Of a DNA stretch of 36,890 nucleotides, positions 9,649 through 18,866 are shown in pieces. A model generated the notes under the pieces. It searched no databases, was not told where the DNA came from, and saw only the letters and a program-made list of their open reading frames with translations. This stretch comes from Myroides sp. (GTDB lineage: Bacteria; Bacteroidota; Bacteroidia; Flavobacteriales; Flavobacteriaceae), in assembly GCA_018384465.1 (NCBI GenBank), contig JAHAYQ010000207.1:1-36890 (forward strand). The letters run 5' to 3'. Numbering within the stretch: the stretch's first letter is position 1; every line of letters begins with the position of its first letter. The translations under genes and the position numbers were made by a program.

Positions 9649-12600
9649 TTATTTAAACTTCTCCTCAAAAAACGCCCACGCTCGTTTATAATCTTCTACA
9701 CGATCTTGTTTGGTAAACGGTGCGTGGTAAGTGATTTTTTCGCCTTGGTATAGTTCAGACTTGGTGATGGTATGCTCATAGGTTTCACCAGCGGGCATAT
9801 CTTTTATGGTATTCCATTCTGGGCGATCCAAACCGACACCTACCAAACCTTTGCTGCAAGTAAACACAATATTTCCTTTGGTATCGTACCAAGTGTCATC
9901 TTCGTTTTGTTGCAATACGGGAAACTGAATATTGTACATCAATATCAATTCTTCCAACGTTAGGTTGAGAGCCATTGCCGTGATCACATCAATCTCTACC
10001 AATGCCATGCGACGTTCAAAATAATTACGCAAAGGTGAATACCATGACCATTCTTTGGTTAAAGAAGAAAAAGGTTTTAAACGCTCGTCTTGCAACGACC
10101 AAGTTTCCTGCGTAAATGCGTCCTGATAACTTTCCTCCCAAAGCGGTGCATAATATTTGTTTAAGCTATTGAGTTGTAATGTACGTACGAACAATGCCGA
10201 TTTGTATTTTTCTGAAATGCCAAGCGGGATTGTATTTAGTATTCCTTGTTTGATATTAGCACTGCCGATACTCTTCACATAAAAATCTGAAACGAGAGAT
10301 GATAATATACCAGTGAATTCGGTCAATTCTGATAACTTCTTAAAAACTATACTATTTAGATTTAAACAACTCACTTTCGGAGGGAACATACATCCTTGTA
10401 ATGTTCTTTCTCCAGTTAATGAAACCATACGCGGAATTATCGCTTTAAAGGAACTTACCCAAGTTCCTTTATTATTTCGCAATCGTCGATTAAATTTCTC
10501 TGAGTTAGCATCTAATGGAACAAAATTCGTTCTTGGCACAAAAGATTGGTCAATTTTAGTTAAATCAATTACATCATAATCAGAATTTAAAATTGATTTT
10601 CTCCAAGGATTTTTATATAAAGGATTTACCACATAAAAGTGTGGCCCGCTAACAATTAATTCAAATTCGTCTAACTGAGCCCATTTTGTTTCTCTACGTA
10701 AAAGTCCATCTTTTTCTGATTGTGCTTGGTCAAAACCGATCACGTAATCATAATCATAATTCGCTAATCTGCTTGGAAACATTCCAATTTTCTCTATCGC
10801 TTGTATAATTTCCTGAGCGTGAATGCTTACTAATTTCGCACCTTCCCAATCTGAGGTATTTTCAAAAGTTTTGGCTAAGATTTTTAATACATTTTCGTTT
10901 ATGCTTACAATACGATGCTGGTGTGCTTGTATATTCCACTCCATCTTTCCCGTATTCTCATTTTTCACTTTAAATCCGCCAACTTGACCTAAACCGTTAT
11001 GCACAAAACTACCATCAATAGTTGCTGGATGAAACAAATTGGATATAGATTGAAAATCAACTTCATTTTTTTTACCAGAATAAATATGAATACCGTAAAT
11101 AGTTTCGTGATGAACATCAGCGAAAAGCACCATTTCATTTTTAAACTGAAAATGAAATTTCAAGCGTTGGTATATTTCCTTACGCAAAGCATAACCATTA
11201 GGGTCGTCGTACACCCCTTCAGGATGTATCAAGCCTAAGTATCCTTTTTCGGCAATCCAATGCAAACCGTTTTCCAGTACACATTTGTACAAATTATTCC
11301 TTTGTCCAACCAGTAAAGGGTAATTCTGGACAGCACCTAAGAACTCTTTTGTAGTATTTGCCTCTACTGTTTCATTAATATAAATATCAGCTAAAGAAGT
11401 ATTCTCTTCCAGATGTTTTTCTGCAAAAGTTTTTACCTCAGGTGCAGTAAAATTCTTTACAAAAACCTCAGGATAAAATTCAGAAACCACGCCTGTTTCA
11501 TCAAAAGTGATGTTTACCCATGGCGGATTCCCTACAGCAACATCAAAACCATTCTGCTCTCTAAATACCTCTATAAACTCCAGCTCATAATGGAAAAATT
11601 TATATTGCTCGGCATAAGTTTGCACCAAATCAGCACGTTCGTTTGTAAACAAAGAGGCAGTTGATTGCTTCAATGCTTCTGCCAATTGCTTCTCTAACTG
11701 TTTCTTGTCTTTTCGATAATCACGAACAGTTTCTTCTTCAAGCGTTTCTTGCTTCGTAATTTCCGTTAAATCAATATTCAGCAATTGCTCTAAATCATCG
11801 TACCACTCATCTCTTGTGGGCAAATCTTGTGCATTGCGTACATCCCAAAACCATAGACTGCACCAATAGTCCATCATCAGTTTCAGTTTGTAATAAGGTG
11901 CATTGGGTTTTAGGCGTTCTTGGGCAAACTGTTGTTTTTGCTCAAAAGTATAAGACTGAAAATCGAGTTGCATTATCGCATTCGGGTTTCCAAAATACTG
12001 GGGATTGGTTTCAGTAATCAATCCAATATTTTTCTGTATTTCGTAATGCGCCAAAAGCAAAGCATCAATGGCTTTAGAAATTCGTTGTACACGTTGAAAT
12101 TCATCATTTCGCAAAGGGGCACAAAAAGCCTTACGCCATTCGGTAATGCGTGCAGCCTTTTCCGGAAAAGCATCTTTCAATAATTTGATACTTCCCGAAG
12201 AGGCCATTCCGGCATCGGGTAATATAAAATGATAAATTTCGTCGTCTCTACGTAAAACGCCTTTTTTACCAAATTGCAAATGTTTAGGTGCTTGTGTCCA
12301 CCATTCTTTTTTAACAAAGCCTTTTACACCTTTTGGTTCAAAGGAGAAATCTTTGTGTTTGAAAACTTTTAACCACGAACCGACTACAGCATTACCTACG
12401 CCCAAACGATAACCAAAGAAAGGCGTTTGCATATCTTTATGGATAACATTGAGCCATAAAGACAATTTCCCTAATTCGATCGCCGTAGGATTTAAATCGA
12501 CACCATACACATTGTTTAAAGCGATGTAAGCTTTAATTTTCTGAATTTCTTCTTGGTATTTATTTGGATCTACTTGCTGTTTCAGTTCTTGCTGTCTATA

Positions 12601-14430
12601 CGTTAAATACGCTTGTGCCAACTGATTGATCACTTCATTATGAAAAGCAGCGGCACCCATTGCTGGTTCTAAAATTTTGAGTTGTAACAAATCTAATGCT
12701 TGTATTTCTCCCTTGTCCAATCGCTCCAGAATTGGTTTCAAGGTGTATTTAACCGTTGTTTGCGTCAGCACTTCGGGTGTATAATACGAAGCAGATTTTT
12801 GACGATCACGCCCGCTTAGGCGATAGATAAAAGTACCTTTGGGGATCACTTTTAGTTCTTCTGAACCATCAGCTTTTTCAGAATAAAAAACTTCTTTCGG
12901 ATCAAAGTCATCTAAACGATGACGTGGTACCAAATAAGACCCATCGGTATTGACCACTTTTGCAGAAGATTCATTGCTTTTGCGCTTGCGATGCACTTCG
13001 ATATAATCGGTTTCTGCCAAAAAACCACGAAATGCCAACAAGCTTTCATAAACCGATCCCAATTGGTTAATGCCTAAATTGGCGTAGGATATACGACCTC
13101 GACTTTTTTTGTTCTGTTTTTTGGATAGCGACAATTCGCAAATAACATCTTGCCAAACTTGATTTCGAATTTTCACCCTGTTTAGATAATGCAGCAGGCT
13201 ACTATCAAACATCGGCGAATCTAAGTGTCGGATTTTAAAACTTTTATTTGATCCTTCGTTTTCATGGTAACCTCTATTTAACAAATCGAATAATTGAAAC
13301 AAAGACTGATGAAAGAAATAGCCGTTTAGACTTGATTCCGTGATTAAGGGCACTTGCTCCAAATCGCGCAACATCTCTAAAGAATAACCACGTTCGTAAA
13401 CTTCGTCATTGGAAGGCAAAATATCCAAATCTTCTCGGGACTCGGCATAAAAAAGAAATAAAAGTCGATAGACCATATTCAGGCAATCGTCTTTCAATTT
13501 TGTTGCGTCAATGTCAGCAGGTTGTACGCCTTGCGTTTCCAAATCTTTTACGGCTTCGTTCGCCAAACTTTCTACTGCATGGATAACGCCTTCTTTCAAA
13601 TCTTTGGTTACTTCGTAAGCAGCTTTATGCGAATCTTCATCCAACTGATCCATCAAGACCATTTCGGCAGTAGGTGCCAATAAATCTTTCCCTAACAAGA
13701 GATAGAATATGCTGTAATAATCTTTGGCAATCGCCGCATCGTCAAACAATGCTTCTAAATCCAATTGCAAATACGAACCACGGAACCATTTTTCGGCTTC
13801 CAATAAAAAATATTGGTTACCGGCACAAAGCAAAACATAATTCGGACGACGTTGTTCGGGTAATAAAAACAATTCGTTTACCGCCTGATTAATAATCATA
13901 GGCGATATACTCACATCATCGCTTACCGAAAAAATATCAGTCCATTGAGAGCGGTGGTATTTCTGTTCTTTGGTGGTTTTCTCATCACCATCTTGAGAAC
14001 TGGTATAGCTTTGTTCAAAAAGTCCGTCAGGTTCTTCCTCATCTTTGGTTTTGATCATGGCGTGCATTTCCATTACCATCAGATGTGGCTGATCTCCTCG
14101 ATACAAAATATGACGAATAGGTAAAACAGATTTATCGTTGATAGGAAACAAGTCATGATATTGCATATGTTCAGCATCATAACCTAATGCACGCAATACT
14201 TTGCTATGAAAATCGTGCGAAAGATTGATTTTATCTTTTACACGCAAATGATTTTCTATAAAGCGATGTTTTAATTTAAAGTATTCAGGTTTTAACTGAT
14301 TTATTTTTTGATTGATGTCTTTAACAGCATCTGTGCTATGACCCGATTTTTCGATTACTTTTTTCCCAAAGTTTTCATCGAAATAATTAGATGCAAAAAA
14401 ATCGCCAATATTATGTAGAAAATGAATCAT
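9649..14430 (-). CDS. Eco57I/PglX-like N6-adenine DNA methyltransferase
   Basis: This is a 1593-residue class I SAM methylase. A YYTPE helix precedes the SAM-binding motif EPAMGAAAF (588-596); GVDLNPTAIELG follows. The catalytic motif is NPPW at 968-971, preceded by GFDVAV. Long helical and coiled-coil insertions lie between them, as in Eco57I-type enzymes, BREX PglX and DISARM DrmMI. The region after NPPW, with repeated aromatic and acidic segments, is the likely target-recognition part. The first 500 residues are unassigned and could hold a degenerate nuclease fold (strand near MVMEMHAMI), but no full PD-(D/E)XK motif is clear. The likely role is methylating host adenines so that self DNA is spared by the partner helicases and nuclease. 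It lies 10 bp downstream of the SNF2 gene. Enzyme class is secure; site specificity is unknown. Confidence 0.88.
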   Translation of the reverse strand: MIHFLHNIGDFFASNYFDENFGKKVIEKSGHSTDAVKDINQKINQLKPEYFKLKHRFIENHLRVKDKINLSHDFHSKVLRALGYDAEHMQYHDLFPINDKSVLPIRHILYRGDQPHLMVMEMHAMIKTKDEEEPDGLFEQSYTSSQDGDEKTTKEQKYHRSQWTDIFSVSDDVSISPMIINQAVNELFLLPEQRRPNYVLLCAGNQYFLLEAEKWFRGSYLQLDLEALFDDAAIAKDYYSIFYLLLGKDLLAPTAEMVLMDQLDEDSHKAAYEVTKDLKEGVIHAVESLANEAVKDLETQGVQPADIDATKLKDDCLNMVYRLLFLFYAESREDLDILPSNDEVYERGYSLEMLRDLEQVPLITESSLNGYFFHQSLFQLFDLLNRGYHENEGSNKSFKIRHLDSPMFDSSLLHYLNRVKIRNQVWQDVICELSLSKKQNKKSRGRISYANLGINQLGSVYESLLAFRGFLAETDYIEVHRKRKSNESSAKVVNTDGSYLVPRHRLDDFDPKEVFYSEKADGSEELKVIPKGTFIYRLSGRDRQKSASYYTPEVLTQTTVKYTLKPILERLDKGEIQALDLLQLKILEPAMGAAAFHNEVINQLAQAYLTYRQQELKQQVDPNKYQEEIQKIKAYIALNNVYGVDLNPTAIELGKLSLWLNVIHKDMQTPFFGYRLGVGNAVVGSWLKVFKHKDFSFEPKGVKGFVKKEWWTQAPKHLQFGKKGVLRRDDEIYHFILPDAGMASSGSIKLLKDAFPEKAARITEWRKAFCAPLRNDEFQRVQRISKAIDALLLAHYEIQKNIGLITETNPQYFGNPNAIMQLDFQSYTFEQKQQFAQERLKPNAPYYKLKLMMDYWCSLWFWDVRNAQDLPTRDEWYDDLEQLLNIDLTEITKQETLEEETVRDYRKDKKQLEKQLAEALKQSTASLFTNERADLVQTYAEQYKFFHYELEFIEVFREQNGFDVAVGNPPWVNITFDETGVVSEFYPEVFVKNFTAPEVKTFAEKHLEENTSLADIYINETVEANTTKEFLGAVQNYPLLVGQRNNLYKCVLENGLHWIAEKGYLGLIHPEGVYDDPNGYALRKEIYQRLKFHFQFKNEMVLFADVHHETIYGIHIYSGKKNEVDFQSISNLFHPATIDGSFVHNGLGQVGGFKVKNENTGKMEWNIQAHQHRIVSINENVLKILAKTFENTSDWEGAKLVSIHAQEIIQAIEKIGMFPSRLANYDYDYVIGFDQAQSEKDGLLRRETKWAQLDEFELIVSGPHFYVVNPLYKNPWRKSILNSDYDVIDLTKIDQSFVPRTNFVPLDANSEKFNRRLRNNKGTWVSSFKAIIPRMVSLTGERTLQGCMFPPKVSCLNLNSIVFKKLSELTEFTGILSSLVSDFYVKSIGSANIKQGILNTIPLGISEKYKSALFVRTLQLNSLNKYYAPLWEESYQDAFTQETWSLQDERLKPFSSLTKEWSWYSPLRNYFERRMALVEIDVITAMALNLTLEELILMYNIQFPVLQQNEDDTWYDTKGNIVFTCSKGLVGVGLDRPEWNTIKDMPAGETYEHTITKSELYQGEKITYHAPFTKQDRVEDYKRAWAFFEEKFK

Positions 14431-14440
14431 TTTTAATCGT

Positions 14441-17326
14441 CTATTTATTGTAAAATACAGCTACTACTTTCAGATACGGATTGCCGTTGAGACTAGTTAA
14501 GTCCTTGAAATATTGACTTGAATTATTTAAAATTGTCTCTATTTCATATTCTTTGTCCTGCATTCTTTTCTTAACAAAACCAGTGATGCTTTTATCAGCA
14601 AATTCTAGTTCCATTTGTTGCTGTTTACTTTGGTGCCAATTCTTTAATTTCTCTTCGTACACTGCCAGTTTCTTTTCCATTTCAAATTGCAATTTTTGTT
14701 GTTCCTGATCCATGTGAAGCTGGTGTGCAAAATCAATCGCATCGGGTAAGATTTCCTGTAACTCTTCGATATCTTCGGTTGGAATATCCAAAGTATAGAG
14801 ATCGTCTTTAAGGTTGTATTGTACCATAAAATCCTCAAAAGGTAAAGGTCTTTCTTTTAAACCACCGTTGATATTCATGGGTACCACAAAGAAATCAGAC
14901 AAGATCGATTGTCCTAAATTATTTGCAACTATACCTTGAATCAGAAAAAAAGCTGTATCTGTAGGTAATCTATCCAATTTTGTTACCAAGGCAACGTCTT
15001 TATCAACCGAGGCTTCCAGTTGTGTCATGAGATAGCGAACAACAGGATGCAGTTCATACAAAATCTGAAATTTTGCCCATTCGCCCTTTTTCTTTCGAGC
15101 ATCGGTAATGGACTTTTGTACGTCATCTTTATCCAAAGAAAGCTGATAAACATCACCTAACTTATCAGGTTTTGCTTCTGCTGGCAGGTCATACAAAATA
15201 CGATTGAGCTCTTTCGTTTGTTTAACTTCCAATAGATCTCCCTCAAATTGAGCTTCGTCATTTTTTAAATATTGATCGGTCTTCAATTGTTCTATCAAAG
15301 CTTGATAATAAGCTTTCTCGTTCTGGAACAAAGAAACTTGCGCAGCAATAGGGTTTTCAATCTGTAATTTAGGCGTAGCATCATCAAATAAGGAATCAAA
15401 TATATCATCATCCAATTCATTTTGACTCGAGTGCTCCAATAAATCGACATTGTTAGATGCTAATGCTTTGGTTACCAAATCCTCTTCGGCACTTGCTTCA
15501 TACAACTTATAGACCGAAGCCGCATCTCCCAAAGACTCATACACTGTTTCTTCTTTTTCTTTCAGCTTATTTACGATGTGTAAATCATCCTTCAAACCTT
15601 CCAAATCAGAGGTGGCAATCATATAATGGATGTATGGCGTTTTGGTTTGACCATAACGATCGATACGTCCATTTCGTTGCTCCAACGTAATCAATGACCA
15701 CGGAATATCGTAGTTGAACATGTGATTACAATAATAATGAAGGTTGACACCTTGTGCACCTGCATCAGAAGTTAATAAAACACGATACTCTGAATCTTCT
15801 TTTCCAAAATCCTCAATAATACGTTGCTGTTCCATATCGGTCAACGATCCATGAAAATCAGCAATTACTTTGTCATCTAAATCGAAATCTTGCTGCAGTT
15901 TTCTCTTTAGTGCCTTCAAGGTTTCTATACGCTCGGCGAATACGACGATACGAAAATCTTTTTTTCGTCCATTCCACTTCAAACGAATCAATTCGTTTCT
16001 GAAAGCAGTGTATTTTGCATCTTGACGCAAATCGATAATCGTTAATAACTGTTGCTCTAAATTTTCTAAAGTTGCTAAGTTTTGCTCTACAACATCTTCA
16101 CGATTAGTAATGTCTTCCAGCTTTTTTATCCTATTCTGGATCGAACTTAAAGCTGCTTCTGGTGAAGACATATAGGATTTGAACAAACCAATAGCAAATA
16201 ATAAATCACGTTTTGTTTTATGTTTTAACTTTCTGCCAAACAAATCTTCCGTGACGTCTTCATCGTTTAATCCTGCTAAAGCAGTAAATTTTATCTTTTG
16301 CTGAATTTCAAGAAAGGCATTCTCAGCATTAGTTAATTCGGCATGAATAGAAACGATCTTTCTTTCTTGAAAATTAGAACGGACATTTTCATCGTCAATA
16401 TCATTTTTGAATCGGCGCACATAGTAGGGCAATATATCCTCTTGGCTATACTGTTGCTCATCCTTAATTGCTAACGGTTCAATCATATTAATGAGATTGG
16501 CGAAATTTTGCTTTTTACCATTATGTGGCGTAGCTGAAGTAAGCACCAAAGATTCACACTTGGTACTTAGTAACTGTGCCAAACTTCCTCTCAAAGAATT
16601 AGAATTGGACACAGTATGACATTCATCGATTACGATGATATCCCATTTTGTTTTTTCTATATAGTGTTGAAACTTCGCATTGTTTTTCAGTGTATCTATT
16701 GAAACAATGGTTTTGTCGTAATAATCGAACGGATTTTTATTGGCAGGTAATTCAGATTTTATTTTTGAAATCCCTTCCGAGTCTAAACGAACCAATGGAA
16801 TGGCAAAACGATTCCAAATCTCCTGTTGGAATTGAGCAAGAATAGATTTTAAAGCCAAAACTAAAATACGCTTTCCTTTTCCGCGCTTAATCATTTCAGC
16901 TAAGAAAATACCCACTTCAACAGTTTTACCTAAACCTACTCCATCTGCAATCAATATACGAGGTCGTGGCAGTTCAAAAGCTTTTAAAGTTGGCTCTAAC
17001 TGATATTCGGCTAAATTGAAAGCAGCTTTTTGAGCCACGGTAATTTGTTTGCTATAAATTGAGGAATTTCGAATCTGGTTTTCGACAAATAGTTTGGTCT
17101 TACGATAACCATAATCTACATCTGCAACCAATAGTGTTTTTTTGGGATCTAAAACCCGAATGTCTTTATCAATGTTGGTATCAAAAATATAGCGTTTGCT
17201 TTTGACCAATTCAGAGATTCCTTCAACCTTTAGAATCCATTTACCGTTATTTTCAACGGCATCATTAATGATAAAGTCTTCATCACGATTGGTTATTCGT
17301 TGTCCAGGCGTAAAATTCATATTCAT
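14441..17326 (-). CDS. SNF2/HepA-type SF2 helicase (DrmD-like)
   Basis: The protein has 961 residues. The first 90 residues are a small beta-rich region starting FTPGQRI. The helicase core follows: ADGVGLGKT with Lys134, DECH at 234-237, LTSATPHNGKK, then lobe two with SDAGAQGVNLHYY and QRNGRIDRYGQ. The Lys/Glu-rich C-terminus forms probable coiled coils. SNF2 enzymes translocate on double-stranded DNA and remodel bound proteins rather than separate strands. The DISARM class 1 protein DrmD is of this type, and the adjacent methylase supports that reading. It starts 9 bp after the XRE gene stop. Two nearby Met codons (1 and 3) make the exact start uncertain by two residues. Helicase class is certain; the DrmD link rests on architecture and context. 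Confidence 0.87.
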   Translation of the reverse strand: MNMNFTPGQRITNRDEDFIINDAVENNGKWILKVEGISELVKSKRYIFDTNIDKDIRVLDPKKTLLVADVDYGYRKTKLFVENQIRNSSIYSKQITVAQKAAFNLAEYQLEPTLKAFELPRPRILIADGVGLGKTVEVGIFLAEMIKRGKGKRILVLALKSILAQFQQEIWNRFAIPLVRLDSEGISKIKSELPANKNPFDYYDKTIVSIDTLKNNAKFQHYIEKTKWDIIVIDECHTVSNSNSLRGSLAQLLSTKCESLVLTSATPHNGKKQNFANLINMIEPLAIKDEQQYSQEDILPYYVRRFKNDIDDENVRSNFQERKIVSIHAELTNAENAFLEIQQKIKFTALAGLNDEDVTEDLFGRKLKHKTKRDLLFAIGLFKSYMSSPEAALSSIQNRIKKLEDITNREDVVEQNLATLENLEQQLLTIIDLRQDAKYTAFRNELIRLKWNGRKKDFRIVVFAERIETLKALKRKLQQDFDLDDKVIADFHGSLTDMEQQRIIEDFGKEDSEYRVLLTSDAGAQGVNLHYYCNHMFNYDIPWSLITLEQRNGRIDRYGQTKTPYIHYMIATSDLEGLKDDLHIVNKLKEKEETVYESLGDAASVYKLYEASAEEDLVTKALASNNVDLLEHSSQNELDDDIFDSLFDDATPKLQIENPIAAQVSLFQNEKAYYQALIEQLKTDQYLKNDEAQFEGDLLEVKQTKELNRILYDLPAEAKPDKLGDVYQLSLDKDDVQKSITDARKKKGEWAKFQILYELHPVVRYLMTQLEASVDKDVALVTKLDRLPTDTAFFLIQGIVANNLGQSILSDFFVVPMNINGGLKERPLPFEDFMVQYNLKDDLYTLDIPTEDIEELQEILPDAIDFAHQLHMDQEQQKLQFEMEKKLAVYEEKLKNWHQSKQQQMELEFADKSITGFVKKRMQDKEYEIETILNNSSQYFKDLTSLNGNPYLKVVAVFYNK

Positions 17327-17335
17327 ACTTACAAC

Positions 17336-17533
17336 TTACTTACTAGAGTTAATCAATTCTTTCACATCTACATCCAATTGTTTGGCAATCTCCAAGAAAG
17401 TCTCCATTGAAGGTTGCACCTCATTGGTCACCCATCGAGAAACGGTAACTTCACTCTTTCCAAGTTGCTCTGCAAGCCACTTGTTTGTCTTTTCCGTTTC
17501 TGCCAATACTATTTTTAAGCGATTGATTTTCAT
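17336..17533 (-). CDS. Small XRE-family HTH regulator of the defence operon
   Basis: The gene encodes 65 residues from the chosen ATG at 17533 (MKINRLKIVLAE), almost entirely one Cro/C1-type helix-turn-helix. The recognition region is LGKSEVTVSRW followed by EVQPSMETFLEIAKQL. A longer version from an ATG at 17554 adds MLINKHK. I prefer the shorter form because family members start there and because the upstream ATG lies inside a perfect palindrome that looks like an operator. It is the first gene of the operon, 9 bp before the SNF2 gene. Such regulators commonly control restriction-modification expression, so it probably represses its own transcript. No toxin partner is seen next to it. Confidence 0.8.
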   Translation of the reverse strand: MKINRLKIVLAETEKTNKWLAEQLGKSEVTVSRWVTNEVQPSMETFLEIAKQLDVDVKELINSSK

Positions 17534-17547
17534 TTTATGTTTATTGA

Positions 17548-17564
17548 TTAACATCTGATGTTAA
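17548..17564. promoter_or_regulatory. Perfect palindrome, candidate XRE operator
   Basis: TTAACATC T GATGTTAA is an 8+1+8 perfect inverted repeat, centred on 17556 and lying 15 bases upstream of the preferred XRE start. Its size and position fit an autoregulatory binding site at the head of the operon. It also overlaps the alternative ATG at 17554, which argues against that start. Binding is inferred. Confidence 0.5.
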
Positions 17565-17708
17565 AAATAATACTAATTTGGAGAATAAAAAAAGATTTAA
17601 TACCGAAAATTGAAGCGTATGTACGATTTAATCCAAGTACTTTTATATAAAAATTCCCCAACTGGGGGGCAATATGTGGAAATGGTTTGATTTGAAATTC
17701 CAAATTTT

Positions 17709-17734
17709 GGGGTTACAACTGTAGTTGTGACTCC
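17709..17734. promoter_or_regulatory. Imperfect inverted repeat upstream of rteC
   Basis: The arms GGGGTTACAACT and AGTTGTGACTCC match at 10 of 12 positions around a 2-bp centre (17721-17722), with a perfect inner 6+2+6 core. It ends 37 bases before the rteC start. In CTnDOT, rteC is activated by the response regulator RteB binding upstream, so this could be such a site or a leader hairpin. A small CCCC/GGGG hairpin lies further upstream at 17656-17667. Confidence 0.4.
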
Positions 17735-17771
17735 GAAATAAATAGTAAAAACTTAAAAATAAAGCTATGCT

Positions 17772-18617
17772 ATGGAAATCGTATTGAGTAAAATCTTATC
17801 AAAAATTCATCGCCAAGAAGAAAAGTTATCTTCACAACCGATGCTAATCGCCGATGAAGCATACCAAATGACTTTGTTCCTAAATGAGATGCTTTGTTCA
17901 TTAAAATCAACGGTTTTGCAAAATAGGTTTTATGATGAAGAGCATGAAATTGATTTCTTCAAAAACATTAAACCGCAGGTCTTGGGTAAACTTATTTACT
18001 ATAATAAAGTATTCCGGATTGAAACCAATTGTCCTGTGAGTAACGGTAAACTACATCAGATCTATTTTCAGAAGCTTTTAAAAAATCTTAAATCTGATTA
18101 TTCAGAGAATATCTGTAAAGAAGATTTTTACAGGTATTATCGTACAGGCAGGAAAGATAAGGATAATATTTACTTTCGACTCGGTCAAGTCAATTTTCAC
18201 GATGGACTAAAAAGTGGTGTATTCGAAATCGATTTAAGCTTTTCCACCTACTATGATAATAAGACCGCCTATATAATTGCTAACGAGTTATTATACAAAT
18301 ATATTCTAGAGAAGACAAGTCCTGAGGGAAATTCAGACTTTACATTAATAAGTGGAAACGCTAATAAGGATATTGCTTGGTCGAATTCACAAAATGCACT
18401 TATTGAACTAATTTATGCTCTTTATGCATCATGTTCTGTTTCACATGGAAAGATAGGGATAAAAAAGCTAGCTCTAATTTTTCAAATAGTATTTCAAACT
18501 CCATTAAACGATGTCCATCATGCATTTCACAGAATGAAAACAAGAGCTGGCTCACGAACTGCTTTTTTAGATCAGCTTAAATCCTCACTTGAAGAATATA
18601 TGGATAGGGATCTTTAA
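17772..18617 (+). CDS. rteC: RteC-family ICE excision regulator (first copy)
   Basis: This 281-residue protein has the RteC domain. The conserved block EIDFFKNIKPQVLGKLIYYN is at about 58-77, followed by a basic YYRTGRKD segment and the C-terminal winged-helix-like region with NALIELIYALY. In CTnDOT, RteC binds upstream of the excision genes and activates them after RteB switches it on. Here the next genes (HTH protein, DUF3945, topoisomerase III) are the expected target operon. It is divergent from the XRE regulator and has its own terminator at 18640-18668. A second RteC is encoded at 33189-34022 on the opposite strand. Confidence 0.88.
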   Translation: MEIVLSKILSKIHRQEEKLSSQPMLIADEAYQMTLFLNEMLCSLKSTVLQNRFYDEEHEIDFFKNIKPQVLGKLIYYNKVFRIETNCPVSNGKLHQIYFQKLLKNLKSDYSENICKEDFYRYYRTGRKDKDNIYFRLGQVNFHDGLKSGVFEIDLSFSTYYDNKTAYIIANELLYKYILEKTSPEGNSDFTLISGNANKDIAWSNSQNALIELIYALYASCSVSHGKIGIKKLALIFQIVFQTPLNDVHHAFHRMKTRAGSRTAFLDQLKSSLEEYMDRDL

Positions 18618-18639
18618 TTAAAAAGAAGCTTCTAAAATC

Positions 18640-18668
18640 AAAGCAGTACCAAACTAGTACTGCTTTTT
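18640..18668 (+). terminator. Intrinsic terminator after rteC
   Basis: A 10-bp stem (18640-18649 with 18657-18666, arms AAAGCAGTAC and GTACTGCTTT) with a 7-nt loop runs into a T tract. It lies 22 bases past the rteC stop and separates rteC from the excision gene cluster. Confidence 0.85.
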
Positions 18669-18795
18669 CTATCCCCATATGTACCAATTGGTAAACCCTC
18701 CTAATCATATCTACAAAACAGATAAAACGAATTCAACCACCTGTTTTTCATAACATTTACAAGGAATAAAAAAAGCAAAAAAATAGTAAAACCAA

Positions 18796-18811
18796 TTGGC
18801 GAGACTTGGCG
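18796..18811. promoter_or_regulatory. TTGGCG direct repeat upstream of the excision cluster
   Basis: TTGGCG occurs at 18796-18801 and 18806-18811, exactly 10 bp (one helical turn) apart, within TTGGCGAGACTTGGCGGAC. It is GC-rich within very AT-rich DNA and lies about 55 bases upstream of the HTH gene, where an RteC-type activator would be expected. This is a candidate activator site; the link to RteC is inferred. Confidence 0.35.
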
Positions 18812-18866
18812 GACAAACTCTTCCTCCTTTAGGAATTTTGTAGAAGTAATATTAAAGAATTGTACT

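Noticed and set aside
13100-13125. T7 and T6 tracts within the methylase gene, considered as phase-variation slippage sites.
   Set aside because: The tracts are short and such runs are common in this AT-rich DNA; the gene is intact across them.
17557-17572. The 16-base string GATGTTAAAAATAATA occurs downstream of the XRE palindrome and again near 23747.
   Set aside because: In DNA this rich in A and T, one 16-base match somewhere in the window is expected by chance, and neither flank extends the match.
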